Assembly (NCBI GenBank): GCA_001914705.1
Contig: MNDB01000071.1
Location: forward strand, 1 to 36,065
From: Actinobacteria bacterium 13_2_20CM_68_14
GTDB lineage: Bacteria; Actinomycetota; Thermoleophilia; Gaiellales; Gaiellaceae
Direction: 5' to 3'
Length of the DNA: 36,065 nucleotides
Positions within the stretch are counted from its first letter, which is position 1; each line of letters starts with the position of its first letter. Shown piece by piece: positions 28,793 to 35,935 of this stretch. Both the position numbers and the translations under genes were made by a program. Under the pieces are notes generated by a model. It saw nothing but the letters and a program-made list of their open reading frames with translations. It did no database searches and was not told where the DNA came from.

Positions 28793-29485
28793 CTAGTCGC
28801 GCAACCGCGAAGCGGCCTTTTGATCCAGAATCGCGAGTGTCTCGCCGCTCTCCGCGCGTATCAGGCTGCCCGGCACGGCGGGATCGGGCGGCCCGGCGAG
28901 AACCCCTGCGACGGCCTCCGCCTTTTGCTCCCCGGTGACCAGGAAGACGATGCGGCGGGCGCTGCGCAGCGCGGGCGGCGTCAAGGTCACGCGCTCGACG
29001 AAGGGATCGAGCTTCGCTTCGGCGGGAATCGCGAGGCGCTCGGTCTCCGTCAGGCCGGGCGAGTTCGGAAACAGCGACGCGACGTGTCCGTCGGGGCCGA
29101 GACCGAGCAAGAGCAGGTCGAGTGTCGTTCCTCTCAGCTCCTGGTCGTACGAGGCGGCTGCCGCGGCAGGCTCGTCTTCGCCACGGATCCGGTGGACTCG
29201 ACCCGGATGAGCCTCGAGTCGGTCGAGGAGCGTCCTCCGCGCGAGCCCGAAGTTCGACCGCTCGTCGTCGGGCGGCACGCAACGCTCGTCTCCCCACCAG
29301 ACGCCGGCGCCGCTCCAGTCCGGCTCGAGGTCGGCGGCGAGCTCGTAGGCGCGACCCGGCGTCGAGCCGCCCGTGAGCGCGATCTCGCTCCCGGCGCGCG
29401 CGGCCTCGGCGAGGAGCTCGGCGACTTGTTTCGCCGCAGACTCTTCGTCGTCCGTGACGATCAGCTCGGCGTCCCGCGCCCTCAC
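28793..29485 (-). CDS. pgl: 6-phosphogluconolactonase
   Basis: Hydrolyses 6-phosphogluconolactone to 6-phosphogluconate in the oxidative pentose phosphate pathway. 230 residues, normal size. DevB/SOL family motifs: ALTGGSTPGRAYEL (phosphate-binding), VWWGDERCVPPDDERSNFGLAR, LDLLLLGLGPDGHVASLFPN (catalytic His in GPDGHxASLFP) and RIVFLVTGEQKAEAV. The GTG start at 29485 overlaps the stop of the 17-codon mini-ORF by 4 bases (GTGA). No glucose-6-phosphate dehydrogenase or transaldolase gene is next to it, as is usual in actinobacteria; here it follows proC. Confidence 0.93.
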   Translation of the reverse strand: MRARDAELIVTDDEESAAKQVAELLAEAARAGSEIALTGGSTPGRAYELAADLEPDWSGAGVWWGDERCVPPDDERSNFGLARRTLLDRLEAHPGRVHRIRGEDEPAAAAASYDQELRGTTLDLLLLGLGPDGHVASLFPNSPGLTETERLAIPAEAKLDPFVERVTLTPPALRSARRIVFLVTGEQKAEAVAGVLAGPPDPAVPGSLIRAESGETLAILDQKAASRLRD

Positions 29486-29535
29486 GTCGGGCCGGCCGCG
29501 AGCTCGCGCGAACGCTCCAATGGAGCACGTGTCAT
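29482..29535 (-). CDS. Seventeen-codon mini-ORF between proC and pgl
   Basis: MTRAPLERSRELAAGPT. Its ATG overlaps the proC stop (ATGA) and its TGA overlaps the pgl start (GTGA), so ribosomes could pass from proC through it to pgl. Its LERSRELAAG copies the proC C-terminus (MDRSRELAAG): a 28-base stretch is duplicated with 2 mismatches. It probably arose by tandem duplication of the proC end. Whether the peptide matters or only the coupling is unknown. Confidence 0.45.
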   Translation of the reverse strand: MTRAPLERSRELAAGPT

Positions 29536-30356
29536 GGCGCGCCGGCCGCGAGCTCGCGCGAGCGGTCCATTGCCGCCTGAATAGCGTTCAGGAAGGCGGC
29601 GCGAACGCCGGCTTGCTCCAGCTCGCGCACCGCCCGGATCGTCGTGCCGCCGGGCGAGGTGACCCGTTCGCGGAGCTCGACGGGATGCATCTGCTCGTCG
29701 CGGAGCAGCTTCGCGCTTCCGAGCATTGTCTGGACGACGAGCTGTGTCGAGACCTCGCGCCCGAGCCCGAGCAGGATGCCCGCCTCGATCATCGCCTCGG
29801 CCAGGAGCGCGAAGTACGCCGGGCCGGAGCCGGAGACCGCCGTGACGGCGTCCATGTACGGCTCGGGCACGCGGACGACGGCGCCGAGATGCAAGAGGGC
29901 TTCCTCGGCCAGGGCGAGGTGTGGCTCGTCCGCGTTGGCGCCCGCGCACATGCCTGCGATCCCCTCATGCACGATCGCCGGCGCGTTCGGCATCGCGCGC
30001 ACGACGGGAACGCCCTTCGGCAAGCGCTCCTCGATCGCCGTGGTCGGAATCGCAGCAGCGACCGAGAGGACGGTCTGGTCCGGGCTGACGACCGGTGCGA
30101 TCTCCTCGAGCAGGACGTCGAAGTCCTGCGGCTTGACCGCGATCACGATCAGGGCCGCATCGGCGACCGCGTCGGCATTCGACAGCGTCGCCTCCACGCC
30201 GAGCTTTTCCCGAAGCTCGTTCACGCGCTCCTCTCGTCGCCCGGTCGCGACGAGCTCGTCCGGCTTGCGCCAGCCTCCGCTGATTAAGCCCGCGATCAAA
30301 GCCTCGCCGAGGGTGCCCGCACCGAGTACCGCGACGCGCCTTTCGTTCACCGCCAT
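29532..30356 (-). CDS. proC: Pyrroline-5-carboxylate reductase
   Basis: Reduces 1-pyrroline-5-carboxylate to proline with NAD(P)H. 274 residues. Rossmann start RRVAVLGAGTLGEALIAGL (GxGxxG), VKPQDFDVLLEEIAP, VVRAMPNAPAIVHEG (conserved RxMPN), and the C-terminal dimer domain with VTAVSGSGPAYFALLAEAM and VTSPGGTTIRAVREL (the P5C reductase signature). ATG at 30356 with a TAGATT box 6 bases upstream. It heads the proC / mini-ORF / pgl run and is 9 bases downstream of the DNA glycosylase gene. Confidence 0.95.
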   Translation of the reverse strand: MAVNERRVAVLGAGTLGEALIAGLISGGWRKPDELVATGRREERVNELREKLGVEATLSNADAVADAALIVIAVKPQDFDVLLEEIAPVVSPDQTVLSVAAAIPTTAIEERLPKGVPVVRAMPNAPAIVHEGIAGMCAGANADEPHLALAEEALLHLGAVVRVPEPYMDAVTAVSGSGPAYFALLAEAMIEAGILLGLGREVSTQLVVQTMLGSAKLLRDEQMHPVELRERVTSPGGTTIRAVRELEQAGVRAAFLNAIQAAMDRSRELAAGAP

Positions 30357-30362
30357 GTCTGG

Positions 30363-30368
30363 AATCTA
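30363..30368 (-). promoter_or_regulatory. -10 box of proC (leaderless type)
   Basis: TAGATT on the minus strand, 6 bases before the ATG at 30356. It overlaps the stop codon of the glycosylase gene. Confidence 0.45.
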
Positions 30369-31220
30369 AGCAGCGAGGCGCCCGGGGACGTCGATCGTCC
30401 CCTGGCCGAGACCGGCGAGCATGTACACGCTCGCCAGACCGGCCCATTCACCGTATGGCTCGAGCAGCTCCGCGGTCTCCCAGCCTTCAACGCGGCGCCC
30501 GCGCATTCGGGCGAGCAGTTTGATCAGTCCAAGGTCGCCTACGAGCCCCCGCTCGTAGCGCCCGAGGCCTTCCAGGCAGACGACGCCGACCGACCACGGG
30601 CCGATTCTCGCCTCCCGGACGAGCCGCGCAGCGGCGGCGTCCGTCGAAACCTCCCGCAGCCGCTCGAGGTCAAGCGAGCGGCACAGCCGGACAAGCGCGC
30701 TCGCGCGCGGCCCGCCGAGGCCGAGCGCCCGGAGCTCGGCCGGCGAAAACCGGCCCATCACCGCAGGCGTCGGCGCCGCGTGCAGGCCGTCCAGCGAAGG
30801 CGTCGACGCGCGCACGACCCGGCGCTCAATCTCCCGCGCCCTACGCGCCGTGATCAGCTGGCCGCAGAGTGCGCGGAGCAGGGCCTGGGTTACCGTTGCG
30901 CACCGCAGGGGTCGCAGCCCTTTGAGCCGCCGAACCGTCGCTCCCAGGAACGGGTCGCGAGCGAAGCGCTGCACGAACTCCGAGTGGTCGTCGTCGAGCC
31001 CGAGCGTAAACCGCACGCGCTCGACCGCTTCCTCGCTTGGTGCGCGGACGACCACCACGCCGTCAGCGAGTTGTCGCGCCTCGGCGATCGCGAGCCGGCC
31101 GCCCACCTCGTAGACGGCGCGGAGAACTCCGCGGGCTGCGACCCGTGTCGCGTCGCTGCCGTGCCGCGTCGAGAGTCGGAGCGAATAGGGACCGCGCGCT
31201 CGGAGCGAAGCCTCGATCAA
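30366..31220 (-). CDS. AlkA-like DNA glycosylase (HhH-GPD superfamily)
   Basis: Base-excision repair enzyme that removes alkylated or other damaged bases. 284 residues. The N-terminal part (about 1-90) resembles the AlkA beta domain (RGPYSLRLSTRHGSDATRV). The HhH-GPD region has ALCGQLITARRAREIERR, FSPAELRALGLGGPRASALVRL, the hairpin-helix-hairpin RIGPWSVGVVCLEGLGR, and the catalytic Asp in GLVGDLGLIKLLA. No FeS-cluster cysteines follow, so it is AlkA/OGG-like rather than EndoIII-like. TTG start at 31220 overlapping the stop of the HTH-TPR gene (TTGA), so it is coupled to that regulator. Confidence 0.85.
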   Translation of the reverse strand: MIEASLRARGPYSLRLSTRHGSDATRVAARGVLRAVYEVGGRLAIAEARQLADGVVVVRAPSEEAVERVRFTLGLDDDHSEFVQRFARDPFLGATVRRLKGLRPLRCATVTQALLRALCGQLITARRAREIERRVVRASTPSLDGLHAAPTPAVMGRFSPAELRALGLGGPRASALVRLCRSLDLERLREVSTDAAAARLVREARIGPWSVGVVCLEGLGRYERGLVGDLGLIKLLARMRGRRVEGWETAELLEPYGEWAGLASVYMLAGLGQGTIDVPGRLAA

Positions 31221-32536
31221 CCGCGACTCTGTACGGGCTTCGAGGCGCTGAGCTGGGCTGCGCGGTCGAGGACGTCGAGCGCCTCCGACTCTCGCCCGGA
31301 CTTGCGCAGATAGCGAGCCCAGGCGCGGAACGCGTCCGCCTTCTCGACCTGCCGCCCGTGCTTCTCGATGAGCTCGACTGCGCGTTCGAAGGTCTCGTTC
31401 GCTTCGGGCTTTTCCTGTTGCGCAAGTGCCTCGGCCAGAATCACCAAGACGACGCCGTGCTCTGCCGGATGGTCATCGCCTAGCGCGGAGAGAGCTTCGC
31501 GGGCAAGCCGCTCCGACTCCTCCGGCCGGTTGAGTAGACCGGCGCGCCTTGCCTGGTCGGCGCGGAGATTTGCGAGATCGAGCGGATCGGGCTTCTGCCC
31601 GAACATCCGCTCGGCCGCATCGAATTGCGCCCCGGCTTCCTGCACCTTTCCCTGAGAGATCATGATCGTGCCGCAGAGCAGATGTGCACGCGCGAGATGG
31701 AGCGTGTCTTCCGTCACCTCGAGTAGCGCGATCGCGCGCCGGATGTAGTCGAGCGCGGCCGCCGGCTGGCCGCGAACCTCGTTCAGACGAGCCAGCGACC
31801 AGTAGAGCCGGACTCGCGTATAGGGGTCGGTCACCTGCTTGGCTTGAGCGAGCGCGTCTTCGAGCACGCCCTCTGCACGACTGAGGTCGCCCAGGTCGCT
31901 GAGCGCGTAGCTCAGGTACGTCGAAAAGCGAACCTGATTCGTGGTGTCTTCGGGATGTTCTTCTGCCACACGGACGAGACAGGCTTCGAAGAGGTCGACG
32001 GCGCGCTGCGGCTGGCCCAGAGAGGCATAGCACTGACCCAGCGTCGCGTAGACATCGGGACGCTGCGACGGGCCCAGGAGCTCGGACCCAATTGCGGCCT
32101 CCAGGCGCTCGACCGCGGCGGTGTTGTTCCCGGCCCGCGCCTCGGCGAGCCCGAGCGCGACACGGGCGCGGAGCGCAGAGGCCGAGTCGCCCGCAGCGAT
32201 CGCGTCATCGAGGATCCCCTGGACGGTGTCGCAGGCTTCCCCGGGATCGTCGGCCAGGCGCAGCCTGAGCTCCGCATCGGCAAGCCGGAGCTCTCGCTCG
32301 TCGACCTCGCGGAGATCGGACCCGGTCTCGAGGTATTCCACTGAGACGCCGAGCTTCGGAGCGAGCTGTCTGAGGGCCTTGACGGACGGGCGCCGCGCTT
32401 CTGCCTCGATCCGCGAGATGTAGGCATACGAGACCCCGGGAGACGAGAGCTCGCGCTGCGAAAGGTTGCGTTCGAGGCGTAATCGGCGCAGGCGCTGCCC
32501 GATTGACTCTGGTCCAGTCGTCGGTGGCCCCACCAT
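31217..32536 (-). CDS. HTH (XRE)-TPR regulator, second copy
   Basis: 439 residues from ATG 32536. XRE helix-turn-helix at about 10-70 (SIGQRLRRLRLERNLSQREL, VSYAYISRIEAEARRPSVKAL), then TPR-type helix pairs through to the end (YATLGQCYASLGQPQRAVDLFEA, YLSYALSDLGDLSRAEGVLEDAL, YWSLARLNEVRGQPAAALDYIRR and others in the same style). The plan equals that of the regulator at 8264-9631, but no short secreted peptide gene lies next to it; instead it is coupled to the DNA glycosylase gene by a 4-base overlap. The frame is open to an ATG at 32650, but ATG 32536 sits correctly behind the promoter at 32549-32577. Ligand and targets are unknown. Confidence 0.83.
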   Translation of the reverse strand: MVGPPTTGPESIGQRLRRLRLERNLSQRELSSPGVSYAYISRIEAEARRPSVKALRQLAPKLGVSVEYLETGSDLREVDERELRLADAELRLRLADDPGEACDTVQGILDDAIAAGDSASALRARVALGLAEARAGNNTAAVERLEAAIGSELLGPSQRPDVYATLGQCYASLGQPQRAVDLFEACLVRVAEEHPEDTTNQVRFSTYLSYALSDLGDLSRAEGVLEDALAQAKQVTDPYTRVRLYWSLARLNEVRGQPAAALDYIRRAIALLEVTEDTLHLARAHLLCGTIMISQGKVQEAGAQFDAAERMFGQKPDPLDLANLRADQARRAGLLNRPEESERLAREALSALGDDHPAEHGVVLVILAEALAQQEKPEANETFERAVELIEKHGRQVEKADAFRAWARYLRKSGRESEALDVLDRAAQLSASKPVQSRG

Positions 32537-32548
32537 CGCCTGCGGCCT

Positions 32549-32577
32549 ATCTTCGTCCTTCAGACGGCTGCCGTCAA
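32549..32577 (-). promoter_or_regulatory. Promoter of the second HTH-TPR gene with overlapping palindrome
   Basis: Minus strand: TTGACG (32577-32572), 17 bases, GAAGAT (32554-32549). GACGGC-T-GCCGTC (32563-32575), a 6-base-arm inverted repeat, overlaps the -35 end of the spacer and may be the regulator's own site. Confidence 0.5.
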
Positions 32578-32638
32578 AACCCAGGCGCGTGGATGTCTGA
32601 CAACAAATGACTACACAGCTTTCGGACCCACCCTCCTC

Positions 32639-32644
32639 TAGGCT
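32639..32644 (+). promoter_or_regulatory. -10 box of the VOC gene
   Basis: TAGGCT, 8 bases, then the ATG at 32653; no Shine-Dalgarno sequence. Confidence 0.4.
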
Positions 32645-32652
32645 TCGCACGC

Positions 32653-33141
32653 ATGGCCTCGACGATCGATCCGCGCGTCGACATCGGGCACGTCCATCTG
32701 AAGGTCTCGGACATCGACCGGGCGCTCGGCTTTTACCGCGACGTGCTCGGGTTCGACCTCATCCTGCGCCACGGCGACGAGGCGGCGTTCCTCAGTGCCG
32801 GCGGCTATCACCATCACATCGGCCTCAACACCTGGGAGAGCCGCGGCGGCTCCCCGCCGCCACCGGGGACGACCGGGCTCTACCACGTCGCGATCCGCTA
32901 TCCGGATCGAGCGACGCTGGGCGACGCGCTCCGCCGCCTCAGGGATGCGGGCATGCCGGTCAGCGGCGCAACCGATCACGGCGTCAGCGAGGCGATCTAC
33001 CTGCGCGACCCGGACGGAAATGGGATCGAGCTCTACCGCGATCGCCCACGTGAGGAGTGGCCGCGTGCCGACGACGGGGAGGTCACGATGTACAACGCGC
33101 CCCTTGACCTCGAGGCGCTGCTCGCGGAGGCCAGCTCCTAG
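32653..33141 (+). CDS. VOC-family protein (CatE-like dioxygenase/glyoxalase)
   Basis: 162 residues, one vicinal-oxygen-chelate module of two beta-alpha-beta-beta-beta units. DIGHVHLKVSDIDRALGFYRDVLGFDL carries the first metal ligand (H13), GLYHVAIRYPD the second His and DPDGNGIELYRDRP the Glu. The text resembles the N-terminal half of CatE-type catechol 2,3-dioxygenases, which are usually about 280 residues, so a single-module member or an enzyme of other activity is likely. It is leaderless with a TAGGCT box, and shares a 116-base divergent region with the second HTH-TPR gene, which could regulate it. It converges on the membrane protein gene with a 4-base gap. Confidence 0.8.
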   Translation: MASTIDPRVDIGHVHLKVSDIDRALGFYRDVLGFDLILRHGDEAAFLSAGGYHHHIGLNTWESRGGSPPPPGTTGLYHVAIRYPDRATLGDALRRLRDAGMPVSGATDHGVSEAIYLRDPDGNGIELYRDRPREEWPRADDGEVTMYNAPLDLEALLAEASS

Positions 33142-33145
33142 TTTC

Positions 33146-33652
33146 TTAGGTTCCCGGCGAGACGGTCCGCTGCGTCTGCGGTTCGCTGACCTGGGTGTCC
33201 TGGACGACGGTGCGCCGAGAGAAAAGGCCGAGCGCGTAGCCGGCGAAGTAGAGGATCAAGCCGCCCGCGCCATAGAAATGCCCGATCCAGCGGAGAGCTT
33301 GCATGCCCTGGGAGCCGTAGGGCTGGATCGTCCCGCTCGACCAGAGCGGGTAGAGGATTGGGCAGACGATGAGCCACGCGCCCGCTGCGAAGGCGAGCAG
33401 CGCTCCGAGGGCGCCGCCGCCGCGTGACGGCGTCATCAGCATCAGCCCGCCGACGACTGCGACGATTCCCGGGATCAGCTGTGTCTCCCACTGCTTCGCG
33501 GAGAACTGCCAGGTCGCGTCGTTGAAGAAGCCGAAGTTGAAGAGCGGCCCGACGAGCGCTGCGGCAATCACCCAGCCGCCGAGCAGAGCGATCAGGAAGC
33601 CGAAGGGAATTGTCTTGGGCGTCCAGGTGGTGGTTGATCTTCGGAAGGCCAC
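33146..33652 (-). CDS. Hypothetical four-helix membrane protein
   Basis: 168 residues, four hydrophobic segments: IPFGFLIALLGGWVIAAALV, a LIPGIVAVVGGLMLM helix, LGALLAFAAGAWLIVCPILY and HFYGAGGLILYFAGYALGLF. The repeated trp-containing helix hairpins recall SPW-repeat proteins, but the assignment is weak. Short basic N-terminus and a hydrophilic C-terminal tail rich in Thr/Gln. GTG start at 33652 with CATAAC upstream on the minus strand. It is divergent from the small acidic protein gene. Confidence 0.75.
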   Translation of the reverse strand: MAFRRSTTTWTPKTIPFGFLIALLGGWVIAAALVGPLFNFGFFNDATWQFSAKQWETQLIPGIVAVVGGLMLMTPSRGGGALGALLAFAAGAWLIVCPILYPLWSSGTIQPYGSQGMQALRWIGHFYGAGGLILYFAGYALGLFSRRTVVQDTQVSEPQTQRTVSPGT

Positions 33653-33690
33653 GAGTCGGTTATGCGCGGTTTGGGCAAATCGAAACGGTG

Positions 33691-33696
33691 TAGCGT
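33691..33696 (+). promoter_or_regulatory. -10 box of the small acidic protein gene
   Basis: TAGCGT, 6 bases, then the ATG at 33703; no Shine-Dalgarno sequence. Confidence 0.4.
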
Positions 33697-33702
33697 TGAC
33701 GC

Positions 33703-33936
33703 ATGCCGCGTGGGTATATGGAGGGGCCTGCCGCCGAAGAGGCCGAGCGGAGGCTCGAAGAGCTCGAACGCGGGCCGACCGCCGATGAACCCGAGCAGCG
33801 CCTCGCGGTTTTCGGCTCTACGGACGATGATTCCGAACCGCATTTCCTAGGCTGGCGAGACGAGGTCGACCCGGACGAGCTGTTCGAGAGCGGACGCGCC
33901 TGGGGCCTGAAGGTCATGCGCCGCAGCGCCGCCTAG
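33703..33936 (+). CDS. Small acidic hypothetical protein
   Basis: 77 residues, not recognised. Glu/Asp-rich (AEEAERRLEELERGPTADE; TDDDSEPHFLGWRDEVDPDE), with a likely amphipathic helix in the first half. No signal peptide. The leaderless-type TAGCGT box 6 bases before the ATG and GC-rich third positions support a real gene. A GC hairpin follows at 33990-34008. Confidence 0.65.
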   Translation: MPRGYMEGPAAEEAERRLEELERGPTADEPEQRLAVFGSTDDDSEPHFLGWRDEVDPDELFESGRAWGLKVMRRSAA

Positions 33937-33980
33937 TCGCGATCGGCCTGAGCGTCGGCTGAGCATCCCGATCTGGCCAG

Positions 33981-34008
33981 CCCCCATGGGGGGTGCAAAA
34001 AGCGCCCC
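33981..34008 (+). terminator. Hairpins in the gap before korA
   Basis: CCCCCATGGGGG (33981-33992) is a perfect palindrome; overlapping it, GGGGTGC-AAAAA-GCGCCCC (33990-34008) forms a 7-bp stem. No T-run follows, so the terminator role is tentative. Confidence 0.35.
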
Positions 34009-34042
34009 TACCGGAACGCTAACGAGGATCTCGTACCGTGTC

Positions 34043-34083
34043 TGTCACGCGTCTGCGCCGAAATCGTGACAACGCGCTATACC
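34043..34083 (+). promoter_or_regulatory. korA promoter with inverted repeat
   Basis: TATACC (34078-34083) lies 7 bases before the korA ATG, a leaderless arrangement. Upstream, TGTCACG (34043-34049) and CGTGACA (34065-34071) are exact inverted arms 15 bases apart, a plausible regulator site. Confidence 0.45.
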
Positions 34084-34090
34084 TACGGCG

Positions 34091-35935
34091 ATGGCCAAGC
34101 AGGCCAAACCGGTCGAGCAGGTCGACAGCGTCATCGTCCGCTTTGCGGGCGACTCCGGCGACGGCATGCAGTTGACCGGCGGGCGCTTTACGAGCGAGAC
34201 CGCCGTGCTTGGGAACGACCTCTCGACCCTCCCCGATTTCCCGGCGGAGATCCGGGCACCGGCCGGCTCGCTGCCGGGCGTCTCCGGCTTCCAGGTTCAC
34301 TTCGCCGACCACGACATCCTGACCCCGGGCGACGCACCAAACGTGTTGGTGGCGATGAACCCCGCGGCGCTGAAGACGAACCTGCGCGACCTGCCGCGCG
34401 GCGCGACGCTGATCGTCGACCAGGACACGTTCACGGAACGCAATCTCGCCAAGGCGGGCTACGACACGAACCCGCTCGAGGATGGGTCGCTCGACGGCTA
34501 CGACGTCCATACCGTGCCGCTGACGACGATGACGCTCGAGGCGACGAAGGAGGTCGAGGGCGTCACGAAGCGCGAGGCCGAGCGCGCCAAGAACATGTTC
34601 GCGCTCGGGCTGATGTCGTGGCTCTACCACCGCCCGACCGAGCACACGGTCACCTTCCTCGAGCGCAAGTTCGCCAAGCGGCCCGAGATCGCCGAGACGA
34701 ACAAGCGAGCCTTCCAGGCGGGCTACGCGTTCGGAGAGACGACCGAGGACTTCGCCGTCTCCTACGAGGTCAAGCCCGCGAAGCTCCGGCCCGGCACCTA
34801 CCGGAACATCACCGGCAACCAGGCGCTCGCCTACGGGCTGATCGCCGCCAGCGTCAAGTCCGGGCTGCCGCTCTTCCTCGGCGCGTACCCGATCACGCCC
34901 GCCAGCTCGATCCTCGAAGAGCTCGCCAGGCACAAGAATTTCGGCGTCCGCACCTTCCAGGCCGAGGACGAGATCGCGGCCGTCGGCGCATCGCTCGGCG
35001 CCAGCTTCGGCGGCTCCCTGGGGGTCTCGACCTCCGCCGGGCCCGGCGTCGTGCTCAAGAGCGAGACGGTCGGCCTCGCGGTAGCGCTCGAGCTGCCGTT
35101 GCTGATCCTCGACATCCAGCGCGCAGGCCCGTCGACGGGGATGCCGACGAAGCCCGAGCAGGCCGACCTGCTGATGGTCCTCTTTGGCCGCAATTCCGAG
35201 TCGCCGGTGCCGGTGATCGCCGCTTCGACGCCGGCACAGTGCTTCGAGGCCGCGATCGAGGCGGCGCGAATCGCGCTCAAGTACAGGACGCCCGTCTACC
35301 TGCTCTCCGACGCCTATCTCGCCAACGGCTCCGAGCCGTGGCTGCTTCCGGACGTGAATGCGATCGCCGAGATCGACGCGGGCTTCACCACCGAGGCGCC
35401 CGCGGAGGGCGAATTCCTGCCCTACGTCCGCGACGACGAGACGCTCGCCCGGCTGTGGGCGATCCCCGGCACGCCCGGGCTCGAGCATCGGATCGGCGGC
35501 CTCGAGAAGCAGGACCTGACCGGCAACGTCTCTTACGACCCCGAAAACCACGACCTGATGACCCGACTGCGCGCGGAGAAGATCGCCGGCATCGCCTCCG
35601 ACATCCCTGAGCTGGGGGTCGACGACCCAGACGGCGCCGACCTGCTCGTCCTTTCCTGGGGCGGCACCTACGGGCCGGTCGCCGCCGGCGTCCGCCGCGC
35701 GCGGGGCGACGGCAAGGTCGCGCACGCCCATCTGCACTACCTGAACCCGTTCCCCCGCAACACGGGCGAGGTCGTCGGCGCCTACGAGAAGCTCCTCATC
35801 CCGGAGCTCAACCTCGGCCAGCTGCGCAAGCTGATCCGCGCCGAGTTCCTCGTCGACGCGGCCGGGTTCAACCTCGTCCGCGGCCTGCCGTTTCGGGCCA
35901 GCGAGGTACAAGAGGCAATCGAGGCGATGCTCTGA
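34091..35935 (+). CDS. korA: 2-oxoacid:ferredoxin oxidoreductase, alpha subunit with fused gamma domain
   Basis: Part of the enzyme that oxidatively decarboxylates 2-oxoglutarate (or another 2-oxoacid) with CoA and ferredoxin. 614 residues. Residues about 10-200 are the gamma domain (VRFAGDSGDGMQLTGGRFTSE, FPAEIRAPAGSLPGVSGFQV in order). Residues about 225-470 are the alpha pyrimidine-binding-type domain: GNQALAYGLIAA, GAYPITPASSILEEL, TFQAEDEIAAVGASLGA, STSAGPGVVLKSETVGLA, and QRAGPSTGMPTKPEQADL. The C-terminal domain (about 530-614) has LVLSWGGTYGP and LHYLNPFPRN. The gamma-alpha fusion is the actinobacterial KorA form. The beta subunit gene korB, usually next, does not begin within the 130 bases visible downstream. 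Confidence 0.93.
   Translation: MAKQAKPVEQVDSVIVRFAGDSGDGMQLTGGRFTSETAVLGNDLSTLPDFPAEIRAPAGSLPGVSGFQVHFADHDILTPGDAPNVLVAMNPAALKTNLRDLPRGATLIVDQDTFTERNLAKAGYDTNPLEDGSLDGYDVHTVPLTTMTLEATKEVEGVTKREAERAKNMFALGLMSWLYHRPTEHTVTFLERKFAKRPEIAETNKRAFQAGYAFGETTEDFAVSYEVKPAKLRPGTYRNITGNQALAYGLIAASVKSGLPLFLGAYPITPASSILEELARHKNFGVRTFQAEDEIAAVGASLGASFGGSLGVSTSAGPGVVLKSETVGLAVALELPLLILDIQRAGPSTGMPTKPEQADLLMVLFGRNSESPVPVIAASTPAQCFEAAIEAARIALKYRTPVYLLSDAYLANGSEPWLLPDVNAIAEIDAGFTTEAPAEGEFLPYVRDDETLARLWAIPGTPGLEHRIGGLEKQDLTGNVSYDPENHDLMTRLRAEKIAGIASDIPELGVDDPDGADLLVLSWGGTYGPVAAGVRRARGDGKVAHAHLHYLNPFPRNTGEVVGAYEKLLIPELNLGQLRKLIRAEFLVDAAGFNLVRGLPFRASEVQEAIEAML

Noticed and set aside
31218..31220. Glycosylase and HTH-TPR as separate transcription units
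   Set aside because: The TTGA overlap and lack of any gap make coupled expression more likely.
34019..35911. Long minus-strand ORF antisense to korA
   Set aside because: Shadow frame of korA with no recognisable motifs; the plus strand is a full-length KorA.
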